Below, piece by piece: positions 1-4,756 of a stretch of 11,499 nucleotides of DNA (position 1 is the stretch's first letter; every line of letters starts with the position of its first letter). The stretch covers positions 1-11,499 of the forward strand of contig JACVRU010000045.1 of assembly GCA_014534295.1 (NCBI GenBank). The letters are read 5' to 3'. The stretch is from Thermoleophilia bacterium. Its GTDB lineage: Bacteria; Actinomycetota; Thermoleophilia; Gaiellales; Gaiellaceae. Made by a program: the position numbers and the translations under genes. Under the pieces are notes generated by a model. The model searched no databases and had not been told where the DNA came from. It worked only from the letters and a program-made list of their open reading frames with translations.

Positions 1-228
1 GCGGTTGCACGTCGACAGCACCACGGCCTCGCCGTCCGCGCCGGCCAGATCCCGCCCCAGCGCCGCCGCTCGCGCGAGGTCGTAGGCGACCTGCTCGCGA
101 ACCTCGACCGCCGTCCGGTGGTGCGAGATGCCGACGAGGTCCAGCCGGTGGCCGCTCACTACCCGCTCCGGCGCCGGCGAAGCCGGCACCTGCGCTCTCT
201 GTGAGCCTCCGTCGAGCCTACGGCTCAT
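1..228 (-). CDS. hemA: Glutamyl-tRNA reductase, N-terminal part (cut by window edge)
   Basis: Reduces glutamyl-tRNA(Glu) to glutamate-1-semialdehyde with NADPH, the first committed step of C5 tetrapyrrole (heme) synthesis in the cytoplasm. Only 76 codons are present; the rest lies beyond base 1. Seen: the diagnostic N-terminal pattern VGISHHRTAVEVREQV at residues 32-47, and LSTCNR at 71-76, whose Cys74 matches the catalytic cysteine of the family. The ATG at 228 overlaps the TGA of the upstream membrane gene as ATGA. A GTG at 159 (residue 24) has a GGAG six bases upstream (166-169) and would put the cysteine at residue 51, close to the usual family position (about 50). The true start is therefore unsettled, and the ATG form would carry an unusual 23-residue extension. 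It is the last gene of the respiratory-cofactor operon visible here. The family call is secure. Confidence 0.95.
   Translation of the reverse strand, partial: MSRRLDGGSQRAQVPASPAPERVVSGHRLDLVGISHHRTAVEVREQVAYDLARAAALGRDLAGADGEAVVLSTCNR
157..169 (-). promoter_or_regulatory. Internal ribosome binding site and GTG start inside the hemA N-terminus
   Basis: On the minus strand GGAG (166-169) lies six bases before GTG (157-159), in frame with hemA. Starting here removes 23 Ser/Pro/Ala-rich residues and gives a protein beginning five to ten residues before the conserved GISH motif, as HemA proteins usually do. The competing ATG at 228 has the advantage of the ATGA overlap with the gene before it. 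The choice between them is an inference from spacing and family length. Confidence 0.5.
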
Positions 229-995
229 GCGAAGTGGGTGATCGGGAGGACGACGAGGACGACTACGAGGCCCATCAGGCTCGCGCGCGCGAGCCGGCGG
301 CCGTGCAGCCGCGCGACGACCGCACCGGAGTAGAGCGCCCAGGCCACGAGCGTCACCCCCATCGCCGCGTCGAACGACCCACCCTCGGTCGCGAACCGGA
401 CGAGGCCGAGCAGGATCCCGGCCGTCAGCACGGCGAGCGAGACCGCGACCGTCCGGCCGGTGAGGCGCTCGAGCGCCTCCAGCGGCGGCACGCGCAGGCG
501 GAGGATGCGAGCCTCGCGCCGCTTGAGGCTGCGGTCCTGCCAGAGATAGAGCGCTGCGAGGCCCGCGGCGAGCGTGAGCCCGGCGAAGGCGGCCAGCATG
601 CAGACGACGTGGAGCGCGAGCAGGGCGCCGGGATGGTCGCCGCGCCCGGCGATCCCGCCGCCCGCGTAGGCGATACCGAGCAGGAGCGCCGCGACCGGCA
701 TCACCGCGAGCCCGAGCAGGCCGAAGCGGGGCCGGCAGCCCCAGATCAGGTACGCGGAGACGACGAGCCACGCGAAGAGGTTGAGCGCCCCGCCCCAGGA
801 CGACCAGGGGAACCCCTCCGCGCGGGCGCCCTGCACCACGAGCAACGCCGTCTGCGCGAGCCAGCCCAGGCGCACGCCCCAGATGGCGGCCCGCCCGTAC
901 GCGCCCGGCCGCCGCGCCTCGCCGGCATACGCGACCGCCGCCTCCCCGTAGGCGACGAGCGCGGGCCAGAACAGGAGCTCAGCCATGCCCCTCAA
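225..995 (-). CDS. CcsA/HemX-family integral membrane protein (cytochrome c assembly or heme-synthesis associated)
   Basis: A 256-residue, strongly hydrophobic protein with about eight membrane segments by eye (near 5-24, 40-56, 68-86, 92-110, 124-152, 184-201, 210-228 and 236-253). A Trp-rich loop, GFPWSSWGG at 61-69, precedes a membrane helix, as in the heme-handling CcmC/CcmF/CcsA superfamily. The full WGxWWxWD signature is not kept. His129 and His254 lie in or near membrane segments and could be heme ligands. In Bacillus the related hemX sits next to hemA, and here hemA follows directly with an ATGA overlap, so a HemX-like role influencing HemA or heme supply is the better guess than a catalytic System II CcsA. 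The 995 start is TTG, overlapping the stop of the ccmD-like gene as TTGA. ATG 986 (residue 4) is the alternative, but its GAGGGG is only one base away. The family is fairly sure; the exact role is not. Confidence 0.8.
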   Translation of the reverse strand: MRGMAELLFWPALVAYGEAAVAYAGEARRPGAYGRAAIWGVRLGWLAQTALLVVQGARAEGFPWSSWGGALNLFAWLVVSAYLIWGCRPRFGLLGLAVMPVAALLLGIAYAGGGIAGRGDHPGALLALHVVCMLAAFAGLTLAAGLAALYLWQDRSLKRREARILRLRVPPLEALERLTGRTVAVSLAVLTAGILLGLVRFATEGGSFDAAMGVTLVAWALYSGAVVARLHGRRLARASLMGLVVVLVVLPITHFA

Positions 996-1114
996 TCATG
1001 GCGTGGCAGCTCCCTCACGTCGCGCTCGAGCCGCCGGAGCTTGAGCGCGATGATCCCCACCCAGACGAGCACCGCGACGAGCACGACGAGGTAGGCCGCC
1101 CAGGTGTAGCTCAT
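992..1114 (-). CDS. ccmD: Small single-span CcmD-like heme exporter subunit
   Basis: A 40-residue protein, short enough to be missed by length filters. It has a short polar N-terminus with Tyr and Trp (YTWAAY, 3-8), one hydrophobic helix (about 8-25), then a basic tail KLRRLERDVREL (26-37). Many CcmD proteins share this layout of one membrane span followed by an Arg-rich cytoplasmic helix. It lies immediately after ccmC, and its ATG overlaps the ccmC TGA as ATGA. A strong AGGAGG (1119-1124) four bases upstream of the ATG is the best Shine-Dalgarno in this operon and supports real translation. CcmD helps release holo-CcmE from CcmC/CcmAB in System I cytochrome c maturation. The identification rests on position, size and topology, because CcmD sequences are poorly conserved. 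Confidence 0.8.
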   Translation of the reverse strand: MSYTWAAYLVVLVAVLVWVGIIALKLRRLERDVRELPRHD

Positions 1115-1758
1115 CGGGCCTCCTGCAGCCTCGCGTCGAGCCGCTTGCCGGCCAGCTCGATCGCGTACATCGAGGCGGCGAGCGCAAGCGCCCCGGCGAA
1201 GCAGACGCCGAAGACGCCGAGGACGGTGCCCTCGATGTCGGGCCTGCCGGCGCGGATCAGCGGCGTCCGGTGCAGGAATTGCTCCGCCAGTCGTACAGCG
1301 AGGAACGAGACGGGGATCAGCACGACGCCGAAGAGCGCGTACACGGCCGAGATCCGCGCCCGCGCAGGCCCCTGCTCCAGGGAGTAGCGAAGCATGAAGT
1401 AGGCCGAGTAGAACAGGAAGAGGATCAGGAACGTGACGAGCTGCCGGTCGCGCCAGTCCCACCAGACGCCCCATTCCGCACGGGCCCAGATCGAGCCGGT
1501 GACGAGCGTGAGCAGCGCGAAGATGAGCCCCACGTGGATCCCCGTGTAGCTCTCGAGGTCGTACCGCTCGTCCCGCGTCCAGAGCAGCCGCAGCGCCTTC
1601 CACGCGCCCCAGACGAGCAGCGCGTAGGCGCTCAGCGCGACCGGCACGTGGACGAAGAAGATGCCGCCGGCGGCGAATCCCTCCAGCTCGCCGATCCAGA
1701 GCAGGGCCAGCCCGAGCCCGCCTCCGAGCAGGACGAGGGCGGCGAACGCCAGCGGCAC
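1111..1758 (-). CDS. ccmC: Heme exporter protein CcmC (heme-handling membrane subunit)
   Basis: CcmC binds heme at the outer face of the membrane and passes it to the chaperone CcmE in System I cytochrome c maturation. Seen with the GTG 1758 start (215 aa): about six membrane segments; the tryptophan-rich signature WGVWWDWRD at 96-104 (family WGxWWxWD); and two flanking histidines that fit the known axial heme ligands, His37 in FFVHVP and His163 in QFLHRTP. The GTG lies seven bases after the ccmB stop. The frame is open back to a TTG at 1803, which would give 230 aa and overlap ccmB by about 38 bases, but that adds a polar stretch with no Shine-Dalgarno, so I prefer 1758. It follows ccmA and ccmB in the usual ABC order and overlaps the ccmD-like gene by ATGA. 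The call is very secure; only the start is uncertain. Confidence 0.93.
   Translation of the reverse strand: MPLAFAALVLLGGGLGLALLWIGELEGFAAGGIFFVHVPVALSAYALLVWGAWKALRLLWTRDERYDLESYTGIHVGLIFALLTLVTGSIWARAEWGVWWDWRDRQLVTFLILFLFYSAYFMLRYSLEQGPARARISAVYALFGVVLIPVSFLAVRLAEQFLHRTPLIRAGRPDIEGTVLGVFGVCFAGALALAASMYAIELAGKRLDARLQEAR
1119..1124 (-). promoter_or_regulatory. Strong Shine-Dalgarno (AGGAGG) for the ccmD-like gene
   Basis: The minus strand reads AGGAGG, then four bases, then ATG (1112-1114). It lies inside the 3' end of ccmC. Most other starts in this operon have weak or no Shine-Dalgarno, so this one marks the 40-codon frame as a genuine gene. Confidence 0.7.
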
Positions 1759-1765
1759 GGCGTGC

Positions 1766-2401
1766 CTATTCGGTGACGACGTACTCAAAAGTGGCCCAGG
1801 CAAGTATGGCGAAGATGCCGTCGTACAGGGCCAGGAAGCCCAGGTAGCGGGCCGGGTCGTCCGTGACCGTCGCGCCGACCCCGCCGATCACCACCGGGAC
1901 CGCCAACGGCAGGAACATCAGCGGCAGCAGCACTTCGCGCGCGCGGCCCGCGACCGCCATGGCCGCGAGCAGCGCGCCGATCGCGGAGAGCCCCACGTTC
2001 GCCAGGAGCACGGCCGCGACCGTCGCGGCGTCGACTGGCTCGAAGAAGAGCGCGAAGAGCGGCAGGGCCGCGGCCTCCGCGATCAGCAGGAACGCGAGCA
2101 CGGAGAGGACCTTGCCGAGCCAGATCGCGCTCCGGTCGCACGGCGCGAGCACGAGTGCGTCCAGCACCCCCTGTTCGCGCTCGGGGACGAAGGCCCGCAC
2201 GAGTCCGAGCAGGGCGGTGAGGACGATCGCCACCCAGAGCAGTCCGCCCGCCGCCCGTTCCTGCCCCTGCGGCAGCGCGAACCGGAAGGCGACGAAGACT
2301 GCAACGACGAAGAGCACCATCGCCGGCACGGTCTCCTTGCCGCGCAGCTCCAGCAGGAGGTCCTTGCGGGCGAGCGCCGCCGCGTCGCGGAGATAGGTCA
2401 C
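1766..2401 (-). CDS. ccmB: Heme exporter protein CcmB (ABC transporter permease)
   Basis: A 211-residue membrane permease that pairs with CcmA; ATP hydrolysis drives release of holo-CcmE from the CcmC complex. Seen: a short N-terminal amphipathic stretch with the CcmB-type pattern KDLLLELRGKE (13-23); about six membrane segments (near 25-43, 52-70, 95-119, 125-150, 157-178 and 186-203); and the charged cytoplasmic loop FVPEREQGVLDALVLAP (71-87), which matches the conserved E-x-E/D-x-G-x-L-x-x-L-x-L-x-P region of CcmB. Length is close to that of the family (about 220). The GTG start overlaps the ccmA stop as GTGA (2398-2401), so translation is probably coupled to ccmA. Confidence 0.92.
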   Translation of the reverse strand: MTYLRDAAALARKDLLLELRGKETVPAMVLFVVAVFVAFRFALPQGQERAAGGLLWVAIVLTALLGLVRAFVPEREQGVLDALVLAPCDRSAIWLGKVLSVLAFLLIAEAAALPLFALFFEPVDAATVAAVLLANVGLSAIGALLAAMAVAGRAREVLLPLMFLPLAVPVVIGGVGATVTDDPARYLGFLALYDGIFAILAWATFEYVVTE

Positions 2402-2979
2402 GCCAGCGCCAGGGTCGCCGTCGCGACCGGGCGGAGGCGCGCCGGGTCGTGCGTTGCGACGAGGAACGTCTGCCCGGCGAGCGCCGCGAGCTCCGCGTCG
2501 AGCAGCGCCGCGCCGGCCTCGTCGAGCGCGTTGAAGGGCTCGTCGAGCAGCAGCAGGTCGGGCCCGTGGAGCAGCGCGCGGCAGAGCGCGAGCCGCTGCT
2601 GCATCCCGCGCGAGAAAGAGGCGACCGGCTCGCGCCGCGCCTCCCAGAGGCCGAAGCGCTCGAGCAGCATCCCGATCCGCTCGCGGCGCTCGGGCACGCG
2701 GTAGAGACGGCCGTAGAGGACGAGGTTCTCGAGCGCCGAGAGCTCGCGGTAGACGAGCGGCTCGTGGGCGAGGAAGCCGATCCGGGCCCGGTCGGCGGCG
2801 ACCTCGAGCCGGCCGGCGGTCGGCGCGGCGAGGCCCGCGACGAGGCGCAGGAGGGTCGTCTTCCCCGAGCCGTTGGGCCCGGTTACGAGCACGAACCCCC
2901 CGGCGGGTACGTCGAGGTCGAGGCCGTCGAAGACGCGCTTGGCCCCGTAGCGCTTCGCGAGGCCGCGCGCCTCGATCAC
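2398..2979 (-). CDS. ccmA: Heme exporter ATP-binding protein CcmA (ABC ATPase)
   Basis: Cytoplasmic ATPase subunit of the CcmAB complex (193 aa). Seen in order: Walker A GPNGSGKT (34-41); the Q-loop region GFLAHEPLVY (68-77), where the usual Gln of the H-Q-P motif is Glu73; signature SFSRGMQQRLALCRAL (121-136), with the SxGMxQR form typical of CcmA rather than LSGGQ; Walker B DLLLLDEPF (141-149) with catalytic Glu147; the D-loop; and the switch His177. It is a little short (family about 200-210). GTG overlaps the ubiA stop as GTGA (2976-2979), and its own stop overlaps ccmB the same way. It is identified as CcmA rather than a generic ABC ATPase by the signature form and the following ccmB-ccmC-ccmD. 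Confidence 0.92.
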   Translation of the reverse strand: MIEARGLAKRYGAKRVFDGLDLDVPAGGFVLVTGPNGSGKTTLLRLVAGLAAPTAGRLEVAADRARIGFLAHEPLVYRELSALENLVLYGRLYRVPERRERIGMLLERFGLWEARREPVASFSRGMQQRLALCRALLHGPDLLLLDEPFNALDEAGAALLDAELAALAGQTFLVATHDPARLRPVATATLALA

Positions 2980-3833
2980 ACGGAGTCCGCCAGCACGAAG
3001 GCGAAGAAGGCAATGCTGATCACGCCGTTCACCGTGAAGAAGGCGGCGTCGAGCCGGCGCAGGTCGTCCGGCCGGACGAGCGAGTGCTCGTACGCGAGCA
3101 GCAGCGCGACGACGGCGACGCCGAGCCAGTAGAGGAGGCCGACGTCGAGCCCCAGCCCGGCGGCCACGAGCGCCCCGACCGTCAGCAGGTGCAGTGCGCG
3201 GGCACCGAGGAACGTGCCCTGTACCCCGAATCGCGTCGTCCAGGAGTGCAATCCCTCCCGACGGTCGAACTCCGCGTCGAAGAGGGAGTAGAAGAGGTCG
3301 AAGCCCGCGACCCAGCAGGCGACGGCGGCCCCGAGCGTCCACGCCTGCCAGGGCAGGTCGCCGCGGATCGCGACCCAGGCGCCCACCGGGGCGAGCCCGT
3401 CCACCGCGCCGAGCCAGAGATGGCTGCCCCACGTGAACCGCTTCAGGTAGGGGTAGATCGCGAAGCCGGCCACCGGGATCGGCCAGAGCCAGCGCACGAG
3501 CGGGTCGAGCTGCCAGACCGCGGCGAGAAAGACCGCCAGGGAGACGAGCGAGAAGAGGGCGACCTGAGCGGGCCGCAGGCGCCCGGTCGGCAGGTCGCGC
3601 GTCGCGGTGCGCGGGTTGCGCGCGTCGATGCGCGCGTCGATCAGGCGGTTGAGCGCCATCGCCAGCGAGCGCGCGCCGACCATCGCCACCGTGATCCAGA
3701 CGAGGTCGTGCGCCGTCGGGACGCCGCCGACGGCGAGGAAGGCGCCGACGTACGCGAACGGCAGCGCGAAGACCGTGTGCTCGATCTTGACCAGCGATGC
3801 GAAGCGGGCTGGATAGGTCGTCAGGGCGGTCAC
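2976..3833 (-). CDS. UbiA-family prenyltransferase (probably menaquinone-pathway, MqnP-like)
   Basis: Membrane enzyme (285 aa) that attaches a polyprenyl chain to an aromatic acceptor, using Mg2+ and prenyl diphosphate. Seen: the first Asp motif as NRLIDARID (62-70; Asp66 and Asp70), followed by ARNPRTATRDLPTG (71-84), the conserved NPRT-x-x-R-x-L-P-x-G stretch; the second Asp motif FDLFYSLFDAEFD (178-190; Asp179, Asp186, Asp190); and eight or so membrane helices. The Asn-Arg form of motif 1, in place of Asn-Asp, is the one I associate with the 4-hydroxybenzoate-type prenyltransferases of futalosine-pathway organisms, hence MqnP. A heme A or ubiquinone enzyme is less likely. No other menaquinone gene is in the window. 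It is tightly coupled on both sides by GTGA overlaps (moaB before it, ccmA after). Confidence 0.88.
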   Translation of the reverse strand: MTALTTYPARFASLVKIEHTVFALPFAYVGAFLAVGGVPTAHDLVWITVAMVGARSLAMALNRLIDARIDARNPRTATRDLPTGRLRPAQVALFSLVSLAVFLAAVWQLDPLVRWLWPIPVAGFAIYPYLKRFTWGSHLWLGAVDGLAPVGAWVAIRGDLPWQAWTLGAAVACWVAGFDLFYSLFDAEFDRREGLHSWTTRFGVQGTFLGARALHLLTVGALVAAGLGLDVGLLYWLGVAVVALLLAYEHSLVRPDDLRRLDAAFFTVNGVISIAFFAFVLADSV

Positions 3834-4309
3834 GTCTGCCTGTGGGCCGTCTGCTCCCCTGCCAGCAGGTCGAGCGCATGGGCCAGAGCGGGCCGCAGAA
3901 CCGCGAAGCCGTCGCGGCAGCCGCCCGGCGACCCCGGCAGGTTGACGACGAGCGTCCGGCCGCGGATCCCGGCCACGCCCCGCGAGAGCAGCCCGTGCGG
4001 CGTCTTCGCGATCGCGTCTGCGCGGATCGCCTCCGCGAGACCCGGCACGCTGCGCTCGACGACATCGAGCGTGGCCTCGGGCGTCACATCCCGCGGGGCC
4101 AGGCCCGTCCCGCCGGTGGTGACGACGAGGCGCGCGCCGCCTGCGGCCTCCGCGATCGCCGCGCCGATGGCGTCGCGCTCGTCGGGCACGACCGTCCGCG
4201 CCACCTCGAAGCCCTCCGCGGCGAGGAGCTGCGCCAGGAGCTCGCCGCTCGCGTCCTCGCGCTCCCCGGCGGCGACACCGTCCGAGACGGTGATCACGGC
4301 CGCGATCAC
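3830..4309 (-). CDS. moaB: Molybdenum cofactor protein MoaB/MogA (molybdopterin adenylyltransferase family)
   Basis: Cytoplasmic protein of 159 aa that binds molybdopterin and adenylates it before molybdate insertion. Seen: the opening AVITVSDG (4-11); the hallmark TTGGTGLAPRDVTPEAT (64-80) with the catalytic-type Asp74; SRGVAGIRG (109-117); and VNLPGSPGG (122-130), the second substrate-binding loop. Length and motif order fit MoaB/MogA, not the longer MoeA. Whether it is formally MogA (active) or MoaB (often inactive in enterobacteria) cannot be settled by eye; outside enterobacteria MoaB usually does the job. GTG 4309 overlaps the moaC TGA as GTGA, with AAGGA directly in front of it. The stop overlaps ubiA the same way. 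Confidence 0.93.
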   Translation of the reverse strand: MIAAVITVSDGVAAGEREDASGELLAQLLAAEGFEVARTVVPDERDAIGAAIAEAAGGARLVVTTGGTGLAPRDVTPEATLDVVERSVPGLAEAIRADAIAKTPHGLLSRGVAGIRGRTLVVNLPGSPGGCRDGFAVLRPALAHALDLLAGEQTAHRQT

Positions 4310-4746
4310 TCCTTCGTCTTCTCCAGCAGCCGCACCTCGGCGACCACCATGGCCTTGTCCACCGCCTTGGCCATGTCGTAGACCGTGAGCGCGGCGACCG
4401 ATGCCCCGACGAGCGCCTCCATCTCGACCCCGGTCTGGGCGACCGTCTCCACCACGGCGTTGATCTCCACCGACTCCTCCAGAACCTCGATCGTCAGCTC
4501 GACGTTGGTCAGAGGCAGCGGATGGCAGAGGGGGATCAGCTCGCTCGTCCGCTTCGCGGCCATGATCCCCGCGAGCTGGGCCGTCGCCAGCGCGTCGCCC
4601 TTCGGGAGCTCGCGCAGCCGCCTCGCCGTCTCCGGCGCCATGCGAACGACCGCGCGGGCGACGGCGCGCCGGCGCGAGTGCGCCTTGGCACCGACGTCCA
4701 CCATGCGCACGGCCCCGGTCTCGTCGACGTGGGAGAGATCGGCCAC
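4306..4746 (-). CDS. moaC: Cyclic pyranopterin monophosphate synthase MoaC
   Basis: Works with MoaA to convert GTP to cyclic pyranopterin monophosphate, the first step of molybdenum cofactor synthesis. The 146-residue protein (E. coli about 160) is nearly motif-perfect: MVDVGAK (15-21), IPLCHPLPL (71-79, with catalytic-type His75), GVEMEAL (106-112) and AALTVYDMAKAVDKAM (118-133, with Asp124 and Lys127). The start is GTG 4746, ten bases after the otsA-like stop. Further extension would give a non-homologous Arg/Ser-rich tail, and ADLSHVDETG right after this start aligns with the usual MoaC N-terminus. There is no clear Shine-Dalgarno. It is the first of the tightly coupled respiratory-cofactor genes. 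moaA, moaD and moaE are not in the window. Confidence 0.95.
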   Translation of the reverse strand: MADLSHVDETGAVRMVDVGAKAHSRRRAVARAVVRMAPETARRLRELPKGDALATAQLAGIMAAKRTSELIPLCHPLPLTNVELTIEVLEESVEINAVVETVAQTGVEMEALVGASVAALTVYDMAKAVDKAMVVAEVRLLEKTKE

Positions 4747-4756
4747 GCGGGAAACG

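Noticed and set aside
201..1094. Long plus-strand open frame rich in Arg, Glu and Pro
   Set aside because: It is antisense to the ccsA/hemX-like gene, has low-complexity charged composition typical of a GC-rich shadow, and no recognisable motif. The same applies to plus-strand frames at 1661-2704, 3084-4388 and 5450-6139.
2402..3013. Upstream extension of the ccmB frame
   Set aside because: It lies in ccmA sequence in another frame and shows only low-complexity Arg/Ala/Pro. CcmB homology starts at GTG 2401.
2980..4065. Upstream extension of the ccmA frame to 4065
   Set aside because: This part overlaps ubiA and moaB and is Arg/Pro-rich without motifs. The ccmA homology begins exactly at GTG 2979.
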